Source: Microcebus murinus (taxonomy: Eukaryota > Chordata > Mammalia > Primates > Cheirogaleidae). Taken from it: a stretch of DNA of 64,000 nt. The stretch covers positions 63,939,001 to 64,003,000 of the forward strand of contig NC_134112.1 in the NCBI RefSeq assembly GCF_040939455.1, in the 5' to 3' direction. Position 1 is the stretch's first letter; each line of letters starts with the position of its first letter. The position numbers and the translations under genes were made by a program. This document shows, piece after piece, positions 25,237 through 35,915 of the stretch. A model generated the notes under the pieces. That model saw nothing but the letters and a program-made list of their open reading frames with translations. It searched no databases and was not told where the DNA came from.

Positions 25237-25440
25237 CTGATTCTTCAACCCACGAACCTGCTTGTCCAGACTATGAATCACGGATTGTGCTTCCTGGGCT
25301 TTTTGGAGTGCGTCCCCCGAGAGGGTCAGGGAGCCGAGGCAGCCGGGACCACCGCACCGCCGGTGGCCCTCAGGGCCCGTGCAGAGGGCGCCACCACAGG
25401 GCGAGAGCGCACACGGCAAGTTCCCTACATCTCCGCACAC
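25237..25440 (-). CDS. LAMB4: LAMB4 exon W14, beta-knob (Lbeta) domain
   Basis: 204 nt (68 codons, phase 0 both ends). Acceptor CTCCTGTAAG, donor AATCAG|GTAAAT. Encodes the six-cysteine insertion that interrupts the coiled coil of laminin beta chains (CGDVGNLPC, CGGALCTGPEGH, CGGPGC), then the start of domain I (LQKAQEAQSVIHSLDKQVRG). GC- and CpG-rich compared with the AT-rich introns around it. All six cysteines of the human knob are kept. Confidence 0.96.
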
Positions 25441-25762
25441 CTTACAGGAGAAATGACTCATGTTAAAAAGCAACTGGTGGGCAGAGCTTTTTTCTAATGC
25501 CACCCAGGCTCATTAAGGCAAAGCACTGCTTTATTCATGTGTGTTTCTTCGATAGGTGTTTCATGGTTGGTATGTTGGGGCGATCCATTCAATGTTTCCT
25601 AGGTAACATATATCTAACTTATTTATCAATATTGTGCCAATGTGTCATTTTTCTTTTTTTTTTTCCTGACTTCATTCTTCCTATCACATGTCATTTTTAT
25701 ATGTATAGTTTTTTTGGAAAATAGTTAAATGTTTAGGGTTTCCATGTAAATTTCATTTTAAC

Positions 25763-26093
25763 TTTTTTTTTTTTTTTTTTTTTTTGAGACAGAGTCTCAC
25801 TCTGTTGCCTGAGCTAGAGTGCCATGGCGTCAGCCTAGCTCACAGCAACCTCAGACTGGTGGGATCAAGCGGTCCTCCTGCCTCAGCCTTCCGAGTAGCT
25901 GGGACAACCGGCATGCACCACCATGCCTGGCTAATATATATATATGTTAGTTGTTCAGCTAATTTGTATTTTTTTAGTAGAGACGGGGTCTCACTGTTGC
26001 TTAGGCTGGTCTCGAACTCCTGAGCTCAAACGATCCTTCTGGCTCAGCCTCCCAGAGTGCTAGGATTACAGGCGTGAGCCACCACACCCGGCT
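25763..26093 (-). mobile_element. Alu SINE
   Basis: T-rich tail complement at 25763-25785, GAGACAGAGTCTCACTCTGT, a TATATATATATGTTAGTTG linker variant, and GCGTGAGCCACCACACCCGG at its 5' end. A clean target duplication is not obvious. Confidence 0.94.
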
Positions 26094-26441
26094 GCATTTT
26101 TACTCTCTTAAAATAGAAATTTACTTATAATGAGGCAAAGAGGAGCAAATGTACAAAATCTGCACCATTTTGGAAATAGTAAATGATATAAAAGAATCAA
26201 ACTATAATCTTTACTCTCTGATTTTGATCAAACCTTGACTTAATAAAAATTTATATATTTTTATTATCTATGTAGTATATAACATATGTATTACATATAT
26301 TTATATATACATATATTTTTGTATTTATAAAATATAAATATAAAATAAAAATATAAGATAGGGAAATACAATTGAAAAGGTCTATATACTAAGTAGAAAC
26401 CACAAATGCTTTTATTATATTATAAGATCATGAATATTTAC

Positions 26442-26647
26442 CTTTTCATTTAATATTTGGATATCTGGTATCTTAATCTGCTTTAATTTTTCCAATGACA
26501 AGTTTCCTTTTGATGTTAGTGTATCTAAGATGGTAAGTGAGTCATTCCTGGTATTTTCAGAGTTATTTATCATGGAACTAGTTTCATTAGTTTTTTTTTC
26601 AGCAGATGATGATATGTGATAATACTTCTTGATGTTTTCTGAGGAGT
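26442..26647 (-). CDS. LAMB4: LAMB4 exon W13, coiled-coil domain II
   Basis: 206 nt. Acceptor TTGATGTAG, donor GAAAAG|GTAAAT. Enters two bases into an Asp codon and ends in phase 0. Encodes SSENIKKYYHISSSAEKK, NETSS and NNSEN with N-glycosylation sequons, then LTSKGNLSLEKLKQIKIPDI. Ends just before the beta-knob. Close match to human LAMB4. Confidence 0.95.
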
Positions 26648-26834
26648 CTACATCAACACAAATTGAGGTAAGGTAAATTTTGTGAAAGCAAATGAAGTTA
26701 TATATTAACTATCAAGGAAATCATTCCACAGTTTGGATACTGTCTTGGTCTCAATAATCACTGCAGAATTTCAACATCTTCTTCCTTGAATTTGCATATA
26801 ATGGAGAAGGATTAGATGTAACAGATACAGATCA

Positions 26835-27000
26835 TTGTGATTTAAGTCCACAGACTTGGGGTAAATCTTGGCTTCACCCTTTACTGCTTGGGTATGTCCT
26901 TGAGCAAATCAGTTAATCTCCTAGATTTTGTAAACTGGTGATAACATGTGAGAATTGAGATAATATGAAAATATTCAGTAAAATGTTCTGCAAATGTAAG
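26835..27000 (+). mobile_element. MIR SINE
   Basis: GGTAAATCTTGGCTTCACCC, TGCTTGGGTATGTCCTTGAG and AATCAGTTAATCTCCTAGAT form a diverged MIR core. Edges approximate. Confidence 0.65.
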
Positions 27001-27068
27001 GTATTAATTATGAATACCTATATAAACTCAAATAGGATAAATAAACTAAGTTCACTTAACTCTATAGA

Positions 27069-27290
27069 GCAGGAGTTTACAAACTTTTTCTGCCAAGGCC
27101 AGAGAAGATTAATCTTTTAGGCTTCTCTGACCATAGCGTTTGTTACAACTACTCACTTCTGCCATGTAGAGTGAAAGCACTACAGGCAGGGTGGAAATAA
27201 AGATGTGAGCTTGTGGTCTAATGAGACAATATTTACAAAAACAGGCTGTGGGCAGGATGCGCCCTCCTGCTGTGGTTTGCTCATGCCTGA
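27069..27290 (+). mobile_element. hAT/Charlie-type non-autonomous element
   Basis: AGGAGTTTACAAACTTTTTC at the left, CAACTACTCACTTCTGCC inside, ACAAAAACAGGCTGTGGGCA and TGTGGTTTGCTCATGCCTGA at the right. Same family as 10024-10180 and 51690-51823. Confidence 0.75.
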
Positions 27291-27309
27291 CTTTGAGGGG
27301 GAGAACAAT

Positions 27310-27545
27310 AGCTAACAGCTGATTGAGTGCTTCCCATGTGCCTGTACTGTACTTCCCATCAGTTTTCTTCCTTAATCCTCCACAAACAGTGTGAAATGCA
27401 CATTCATATGGTCATCTTCTTTTTACTAATAAGGAAACTGAGGCTCTGCTGAAGTAAGTTATTTGTCGGAGGTCTCCCTGAAAGTAAGAGATAAAGCCAG
27501 AATTTCAACCCAGGTAGTTTGACTCTTGACCCTGTGTTTTTAAGG
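27310..27545 (+). mobile_element. MIR/L2-type ancient element
   Basis: GATTGAGTGCTTCCCATGTG, TACTAATAAGGAAACTGAGG and AACCCAGGTAGTTTGACTC follow the widespread MIR-type consensus order. Diverged. Confidence 0.65.
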
Positions 27546-27723
27546 ACTTCTCTATATACTATGGTATGTTTTAATGTAAATTATAATATTATTAGGCCTT
27601 TAAACTATAACTCCATATTTTAGGAACCAGAAGCTTAGGGTCTCTACATTACCACAATTCAGACATGAGACAGCCACACCTTACCTTTATAAACTTTCCT
27701 GGTTTTTATACTACCATATTCTT

Positions 27724-28037
27724 TTTTTGTGTGTGACAGTCTCACTCTGTTGCCCAGGCTAGAGTGAGTGCCATGGCATCAACCTAGCTCACAGCAACCT
27801 CAGACTCCTGGGCTCAAGCTCATCTTGCCCCAACCTCCCAAATAGCTGGGACTATGGGCATGTGCCACTACGCCCGGCTAATTTTTTCTGTTTGTAGTTG
27901 TCTGGTGAATTTCTTTCTATTTTTAGTAGAGACAGGGCTCTTGCTCAGGCTGATCTCAAACTCCTGACCTCAAGCAATCCTCCTGCCTCTGTCTCTCAGA
28001 GTGCTAGTATTATAGGCATGAGCCACCATGCTCGGCT
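27724..28037 (-). mobile_element. Alu SINE
   Basis: CAGTCTCACTCTGTTGCCCA through GAGCCACCATGCTCGGCT. Flanked by the 9-bp duplication CATATTCTT (27715-27723 and 28038-28046). More diverged than the other copies. Confidence 0.94.
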
Positions 28038-28124
28038 CATATTCTTAATATATCATGTTTTTCATTTATCATAAAAAATGTTCCTGTTGTTTAGAATAAT
28101 TTTTAGCTTTTATTTATCAGGCAA

Positions 28125-28350
28125 ATGTATCTCCATCCTGTGAAGCCCTATTTAATTGCCACCTTCTCCCCAAAGCCTTTCCTAATAAATCCAGGAAGAA
28201 TTCAGCTCTTGCTGCTCTGTTTTTAGATGTTTCAGCTGCTGCTCAGCTTAAAGATGCTCCAACACAGTCTTAGTGCTGTTGGGGTTGTTTATACTCTTAT
28301 CTCCCCCACTATACTGGATTATTCATCTCCCTATTGCTACTGCACAATGC
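28125..28350 (+). mobile_element. L2 LINE fragment (probable)
   Basis: CCACCTTCTCCCCAAAGCCT followed by TTCCTAATAAATCCAGG resembles the L2 3' region. Edges uncertain. Confidence 0.5.
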
Positions 28351-29369
28351 CAGGCATTGAGCAAAATTCAGTAATGGCTGCTGGACTGCAAATTGAGAGA
28401 ATTAGCATAGGGGCAGTTTTACTTTATTCTACCTGGCTTGGGGTGACCTCTGATGGAGTTTGAGTTCTTTCAGTGGGTATTCTGTTCCAGGTGAGAATTT
28501 ATTTAGGCATTCCTTTAGAGCAATTAGGTATTCCTGATTGCCTTCTATTGTTTTTTTTTTTTTTTCTTTTTTAGGTCAAGATGAGATGAAAACCAGTATT
28601 CACATAGGATAAAGAAAAGCTGCCAATATTTTGTCTTCACATGGGTTCATGTGTATTTTCCCTTTACCTCTCAATTAGATGGGTTAGGTGTGAATAAACT
28701 CAGTGTTGCCTCTCTTGGTAGGAACAGGTTGTCCACTCCCCAATATAACAGGGATGTCATCTCAAACAGGAGATAAGCTAATCAAGTTTTGCTTTAGAGT
28801 TCCATTTCTCCTCCAAGTTGATCTTAGCTTTGGCATGGCTCACATTCAGCTTGATGAACTATGCAATATAAATTAAGGACCTGTAGTATATTACATGACT
28901 GAATCCCTACAAAGTTCTTATGAGCAATGTTGTGTTTAATTCCTTTTTGCCTCGTATTCCTTTGCATTTCTGGTTATTGGAAATACAGTGGTTTATACCC
29001 AGGAAGACATAGAACCATCTCTCTCTCTCATTTGCTTGTGGCGATATTAGAATCTGTAAGTTGCTGATTACTCGAAACCCCTCACACAAGTTTGGAAATA
29101 GAAGATCACATTGGGTGGGTGTTAGTATGTGTTTAGTATCAGACATCATTAGCTTTACTTGTTTTTTTGAGCAAATGTTCTCCAGGCTCTGCAATGTTTA
29201 AAATGTTGAAATATCCACGAACAAATATTGTCTTTAATGGGTGTGTTTGCATGCTCTAAAGTGTGCGGGCAGTATGGTGGTAAGCATAGGAAGACTCACT
29301 AATGGAATGCACTATGGATTCTATCAAACTTGGTGCAAAAACAGTCAAAAATGCATTTTCTTCCCTTAC

Positions 29370-29530
29370 CCTGGATGCTTGCAGTAAGAGCACTGGATTG
29401 TAAATCAATTTCTTCCTGAAGGTCTTTAAATAAGAGGTCTGCCTCATTCTTCATTCTTACTATTGTTTCCTTCAGGTCTTGAAATTCATACACTGCTTTG
29501 AATTGTTCATTTAGCTGCATGATTTGTTTT
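29370..29530 (-). CDS. LAMB4: LAMB4 exon W12, coiled-coil domain II
   Basis: 161 nt. Acceptor CTCCAACAG, donor ATCCAGG|GTAAGG. Starts by completing an Arg codon and ends one base into Asp. Encodes QIMQLNEQFKAVYEFQDLKE and NEADLLFKDLQEEIDLQSSA, helical with regular hydrophobic spacing and nearly identical to human LAMB4. Confidence 0.95.
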
Positions 29531-30429
29531 CTGTTGGAGAAAATGAGGGTAAATGTGGTTGCTTGTCTTACATTTGATATATTGGTGGAAAAAACATGCC
29601 ACAAAAAATTGCCCTCATTATTAGGTATTCTCAGTTAGAAGGGATTCCCACTCACCCTCCAATTTTTCATTTGACAATTTATAATTCTACTTATGGCTCA
29701 TCTCTTTCCTCTTAATTTAACTTCCTGGAATATTTCAACATTCACTTAAAATATGACCAACATATGACCAGCTACTAGACCAACAGGGTCTAGTAGCATA
29801 AAGGATTTCAAATCTTTCCATTTCAAATGTTTATGCTTGTCTTCCTTTGTTTTGGGTTTCAAAACATGTATTCAGACATGGTTCATTTAAGTCAATTAAG
29901 AGAGCTGGTCTACATTCAACTTGCAACACATGATAAAACAGAACCCCTTACCCAGCCTGGGGTAAACTTGGTTCTTCATTTGGAATAAATCTGCATTCAG
30001 CAAGGTTCTTTTTAGTGCTACTACTATCAGGGTCTTAACTTTCAGTTTTCATGAGTGACAAAGAGGTTGTCTTTCTGGTGAGTGTTCCCTTGGGTGTTTT
30101 TCCCCCCATCACCTTCTGCTTGGATGGGGCGCACCATTGTCCTGCTTCAGTTTTTCTGAGTTCAGCCTATACCGTTGGCTCAAAGGAATGATGAATATAT
30201 CCCTCATGATGGGAAAATTGGGTGCAGATCTTAAAGGGTACAGTTGAGGGAAGTTAAAATACTAATTCATGAAACTAATTTATCTTGGCACAACTGGAAA
30301 GCATTAACTAATACTTCCTATGTTTTCTGTGATAACTCCTTTCTAATCTATAGACTTTTCCTTCAGGGTCCAACTGTCAGGACTACAGTTCTTTAGGCTA
30401 ATACAAATAACAACAATAAACATAATTAT

Positions 30430-30960
30430 TAATACTATTATGATTGGTACTATGTAAGCACTATGTGACAGACACTATGCTAGGTGACTTATCTTGAATA
30501 GTTCTCACAAGGATCCTACAAAATAGAGACCTTTCCTTTTTGACATAGAGTCTCACTTTGTTGCCCAGGCTAGAGTGAGCGCTGGCGTCAGCCTAGCTCA
30601 CAGCAACCTCAAACTCCTGGGCTCAAGCGATCCTCCTTGAGGAGGATCTCCCGTGTAGCTGGGACTACAGGCATGCACCACCATTGCCGGCTAATTTTTT
30701 CTATATATATTAGTTGGCCAATTAATTTCTTTCTATTATAGTAGAGACGGGGTCTCGCTCTTGCTCAGGCTGGTTTTGAACTCCTAACCTGGAGCAATCC
30801 GCCCGCCTCGGCCTCCCAGAGTGCTAGGATTACAGGTGTGAGCCACCGTGCCCAGCCTTGATCCCCCTTTTTGATGAAGAAACGGAAGTTGGAAAAATTA
30901 AGTAACTTGCCCAAGTAAATTCAGAGACAGGTGGTTTGACTTTTGAATTTATGGACATGA
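30430..30960 (+). mobile_element. MIR/L2-type ancient element split by an Alu
   Basis: The left part (CACTATGTGACAGACACTAT, GCTAGGTGACTTATCTTGAA) and the right part (GATGAAGAAACGGAAGTTGG, AAGTAACTTGCCCAAGTAAA) are consecutive pieces of one MIR-like consensus, separated by the Alu at 30535-30857. Confidence 0.7.
30535..30857 (-). mobile_element. Alu SINE nested in an older element
   Basis: CATAGAGTCTCACTTTGTTG to GAGCCACCGTGCCCAGCC, with a CTATATATATTAGTTGGCC linker. The oligo-T tail is almost lost, which suggests age or a short tail. Confidence 0.93.
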
Positions 30961-31746
30961 AGCCTGGGGTCTTCCCATTCCCCCTTTGACTTGTAATTTG
31001 TCCAGAAACGTTTACTATATAACGACACTAGGCCTGGAGTGGTAAAGCACTGGAGAAAGTGGCCCCTTCCATGGGGCACCCCCTAGTGAGACAGTGGCCA
31101 AGGAGCACAAAGAGGTGGGAAGGTGGGGAAGAGGATACCGGGCTTTCTCTGAGGTGGTCGGGGCAGGCTTCAGGCAGTGTGGCTGTTAGAGAAGCAGGAG
31201 TCCAGCAGGTGCACCAGGAGGGAACGGGCATCTTGGCTTCTATGGGCTCATCGCTTCAGGCCTGGCCTGGGGGCAACTCTTCTCTTGCTGTCTTCTCTCT
31301 GGCTCTACGTGGGCCTCATGCAGTCTCTTTGTCCAGAGCATCCACTGTGCATTGGCTCATTCTGCTTTCTTGGTGCCACTTTGTCTGACATTTTCCTAGT
31401 ATCTATAACCACACACCAGTGGTCCATGGGCCAAAGTTCATCCTCAAACATTTATTTCTTTGGGTAAAAACCAGGTGCTATTGGGTTAGCAGCCTGCATT
31501 TCAAAGTGGGGATATTTCCATAAAAATCTGGATGTCTGACATCTCTTGAAAAGTGGGGAGATCTGTAATGTAGGGCCCAAATCCTGCATTCCAAAACTCT
31601 TTTGAGGGGTATTGATGTGCCTGTTATCACCTGCCAGTTTGACCTGGCCCCATGGCCTCCCTGGGCCCTGCCATTGCATTTATGATGCAGTGGCCCTTTC
31701 TCTGAACTATCTAGGTGGGTTATATCTTCTTGCTTATGTAACTTTT

Positions 31747-32030
<284 letters not shown>

Positions 32031-32987
32031 CTTATGTAACTTTTAAGTGCTTACCATACATTTCTGGGATATTCGTCTATAGATAATGAGTGGGCCTTAC
32101 ATTTACACTTCTGTTATGTATGACATAAAACTGCAGATTCAAGTATTCATTAATCCAGGAACTTTTACTGGGGAGGAGGGCTATTTTGCTATATAAGCAC
32201 ACTTTTAGGGGTTTCTTAGCAGATTATGTGCTTCGATGAGGGTAGAAACTATACCCAATTCATCTGGTTTTGCCCAGAGCAGGTTGGCAAACTTTGCCTG
32301 GGGAGTCAAAGCGTCTCTGTCCTAACTGCTCTACTCTGCCATTGCCGAGGGAGACCAGCCACAGGGGAAATGTGAATAAATGGGTGTGGTGGTTGTGTCC
32401 CAGTGAACCTTTATTTGTGAAACCAGGTACTGTGGTTAGATTTGACCTCTGGGCTGTGGTTTGCTGACCCCGGGCCCAGAGCAACTAACATAATTCCAAG
32501 AAGTGGTTGATGAATGAAAAAAGGATTCATTAATATGTAATAAAAATGATTTTGCATTTTGAAGGAATTATCATACTTGTTATAAGACTTCACATTAATG
32601 TATGGACTTCTAAACAACTGAAGAATTTGAGAAGATTGGGCAAATTTTCCCTGGGTGCATCATTGAAAAAAAAATATTGTTTGTTTTTAAAACTACTTCC
32701 ACTTTCATATCTTGTAGCTCTGCTGGGTTTGGGCTTCCCAATTAACCTCTTAATGATTGCCTTTTTGTTATCATTAATAGCATCTGGAAAAAATCACAAG
32801 TAACACTAAGTAGGTAAGAAAAAGGCAGATAAACATGATTAATAGCCTGGCTACTAACTGAACAACTGTCAGTTCCCTAAAGTCAACATAAGTACATTTC
32901 TAAATTGAAGGCTGAGGATGTTAAAGGTCAGTAGGAGTGAAGGTAAATCAGGAGTTTGGCTATCTATTACTTATGCACACATCTTAC

Positions 32988-33363
32988 CTAACAGAGTCAT
33001 GATAATCCTTGACTTTTAAGAATTTCCCAGATGAGAAAACAGGATGTTTCAAAATCCTTTCTATTTCAGACATGTTCTCTCTGAGGCCTTTGAAGTCTGC
33101 CTCACAGACAGGCAGGGGCTCCCTTTTATCTTCCATGTTAGCAGCCAGCCTCATTAACCCTTGCGCAGCTTTCGAGAGGGAAGAAATGTCGTGGTTCCAC
33201 TGATCAAAGCACAAGTGACATCGAAGACAAGTAGGGAATTCCCGGCCATGGCCCAGGGCACAGCGATCACATCGCTGGCCGCTGACGCCCTCGCGGCAGC
33301 GGCACATGCCTGTGTCTGGGTCACAGGTGGGCTTCTGGGCACCTGCCCTGTCGCAGTCGCATG
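32988..33363 (-). CDS. LAMB4: LAMB4 exon W11, LE13 and start of coiled-coil domain II
   Basis: 376 nt, the largest exon in the window. Acceptor CCTTTATAG, donor GTTAG|GTAAGA. Encodes the complete LE13 module with eight cysteines (DCDRAGAQKPTCDPDTGMCR onward), the exit CHLCFDQWNHDISS, and the first coiled-coil stretch ending KVKDYHDSV. LE13 is the last EGF-like module before the rod. Close match to human LAMB4. Confidence 0.97.
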
Positions 33364-34702
33364 CTATAAAGGAAGAGAGAGACGGAGCAGAGAATGTCAC
33401 TGGGCCTTTTGCTTATGACTAGCTCAAGAATAAAGTCCTTTCCTCTCTCCTAAGCATCCTTCCAACTCATATTTCTAGAAAAGGTGAACATTGAAAGCCA
33501 ATAGTTTGAGAGATCTGTGCAATGGCCATTACATTGCAGCATGCCTCTCTGTGCCACTGATAGGTCAGTTCATGGTTTCCGTGTGGGAAATATTAGACTG
33601 CCCTTTTATCGTGTGAGTGTGAGTGTATGCAGATGGGTGTTTTTCATCTATTTGAGTGAGAAGCATGGATTTAATAGTGGACAGCACAGTGATAACTCTG
33701 CTCCTACTGCCTCCAAGGGTGATTCAGGCATGCCATAGACTCTCTACGAGATCCCTTGACCACGTTTTTTCTGAGTAAAATCCAGCCGGGGTGTGCAGAA
33801 CCATGTTGTTTTCTATTATATAAGGAAAACGATCTCATTCTCAAAACTAGGAAGAAAATTAAATTCATTTGTTTTAATTAAAAAAAAAATGATGCCACAC
33901 AGCACTTTAAGTTTCTGATCAATCCTAAGGATGGAAGATGGGGAGGTCTATTGATGTTACCACAATTTCCAAAAAGTTAATGAATTACTAGCCTAATTCT
34001 TTGGAGTAGCTGCAAGGAACAAGTGATTTAAAAATGCATTTGACAGCCTGAGTAAAAATAATGCCAATTACAAATAAGAACTGATTAGACACACACTAGG
34101 CTCCTGAACTAGATACCATCTGCCTGGCACATCCAGCCTTGGTCCAGAGGCCTCAGCAGGAACCCCTTGGGGGCAGCATTATGGCACTTCACCAGTGGAG
34201 GCCAAGCTTCTCCCCATCAGTGGCTCTTCCCAGGAGCTTTGGTGGGGTCTATGGCCTGAGATGACCATTTGCAGTTTCCTCTACTGCTTCACTAATAAAA
34301 GATTAAAAAGCATTTTTATGAAATAAGGTTATTGAAATATTAGCAGGACACAGGGAACAAAGCTCTCTAAGACAGATTTTCCAAGAGCCAAAATTCCTCC
34401 CTCATTTTTAAAGTGGCAATTTCACTTAGAAAACTATATAAATGAGGCCTAGAGAAAGTCACCCCTAGAAAAGAGGTATTTGAATGGGGCATGGGAATGA
34501 AGGTGATATTATTTAAGCACAAGAGCACATTTATAAGGGAATGGAGAGGAGGAAGGAGCTACCATGGGTGGCTATGTAGGGGTGACCACAATGATAAGAC
34601 TGTCACATTTGACATTTCTTTGGACTGAGTTCCTCTAGAAGCTGACTTTAAATGAAGATTCAAACATCCTGCCTCTTAGAACCAACCCAGACTCTAAATT
34701 TC

Positions 34703-34843
34703 TGCTGTCCAATATGGTAGTCACTAACCACATGTGATTATTTACATTTAAATTAAATAATTCCGTTCCTTAGTTGCTCTACCACATTCCAAGTGCTTTG
34801 TAGCAGCCTCCGTGTGGCTAGTGGCTCCTGCATTGGACAGCGA
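34703..34843 (+). mobile_element. hAT-type short element
   Basis: The ends TGCTGTCCAATATGGTAG and ATTGGACAGCGA are inverted repeats. Internal CCACATGTGATTATTTACAT and GTGTGGCTAGTGGCTCC match a common mammalian MER-type DNA transposon. Confidence 0.75.
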
Positions 34844-34953
34844 GGCTGCAGAGCATTTCTGTCACTACAGAAAGTTCTACTGGACAGCTCTCTAAATCCT
34901 ACAACTAGTGGGCACACATGGAATGAAAGGCAAACTCTAAGAGGACGGGCCTT

Positions 34954-35291
34954 GGTCAGGTGCAGTGGCTCACGCCTGTATTCCTAGCACTCTGGGAGGC
35001 TGAGGCGGGTGGATCACCCAAGGTCAGGAGTTCAAAACCAGCCTGAGCAAGAGCAAGACTCCGTCTCTACTAAAAAATAGAAAGAAGTTAATTAGCCAAC
35101 TAAAAATATATAGAAAAAATTAGCCGGGCATGGTGGCACATGCCTGTAGTCCCAGCTACTTGGGGAAGGCTGAGGCAAGAGAATCACTTGAGCCCAGGAC
35201 TTTGAGGTTGCTGTGAGCTAGGCTGATGCCATGGCACTCAACCCTGGGCAACAGAGAGAGACTCTATCTCAAAAAAAAAAAAAAAAAAAAA
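34954..35291 (+). mobile_element. Alu SINE (sense of the window)
   Basis: GGTCAGGTGCAGTGGCTCAC at the 5' end, AAAAATATATAGAAAAAATT in the middle linker, GAGGTTGCTGTGAGCTAGG, then a poly(A) run at 35271-35291. It is the only Alu in the window on the plus strand. Confidence 0.95.
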
Positions 35292-35818
35292 GGGATAGGC
35301 CTTGCCTTGCTTATTCCCTGTCTAGAGTTCCCAGTTGGCATTCTATGAATACTTGTTATATAAATGAACGAGGGAATACTCGACATACCCAGAGTCTTGG
35401 AGGAAACATCTTCTGCTTTGAGGAAACATCTCCTTTCTGGCTTCCTATGATCCACCTCCCAGCCTGTACCTCAACTTGGGATAGTCATTTTACTCAAGAT
35501 GCTTCCAAATAGCAAAAAATTGGCAAAACCTCCTTAGAGATTTGTTTCATCATAATGACTTTAAGGAATTTTAATATAGGCTATAAATTTCAATATCTAT
35601 AGGTTAAAAGTTTTAATATAGGGGAAAAATCATCTTTTTTATAGGGCTTCAACAATATTATTTTCAAAACTAGGATTAGACTTTGTGAATTTTCTAAGTC
35701 CACATTGTTAAAAAGCCACAGCCAAATAAAGACACTTAAAATTCAGCTGGTTCATAGTGTGTCCATGGCAGGGCCAGGCTGACTGTACGTGTGAGCTTTT
35801 ACGATTTCCAATACTTAC

Positions 35819-35915
35819 GCAGGCATTGCCCCCGTGGATCACCGTAATAATCTTCTTTGCACTCACTGCAACGTTTCCCACCATAGCCTAATTTACAGGG
35901 ACACTGGCCTGTAAG
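35819..35915 (-). CDS. LAMB4: LAMB4 exon W10, LE12 (second part)
   Basis: 97 nt. Acceptor TTCTCACAG, donor CCTGC|GTAAGT. Encodes LTGQCPCKLGYGGKRCSECK and YYGDPRGQC, completing LE12 begun in W9 (eight cysteines across the two exons) and ending one base into a Pro codon. The intron that precedes it starts with GC rather than GT. Confidence 0.95.

Larger units (their letters stand above)
33364..35818. other. LAMB4 intron W10-W11
   Basis: Contains a hAT-type element (34703-34843) and a plus-strand Alu (34954-35291). Nothing else could be assigned. Confidence 0.65.

Noticed and set aside
31059..31467. Two overlapping plus-strand open frames of about 100 codons
   Set aside because: No similarity recognised, no splice logic, and the sequence lies between two Alus in an intron.
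33161..33418. Plus-strand open frame over exon W11
   Set aside because: Antisense to a well-supported LAMB4 exon; the openness follows from its GC-rich codons.
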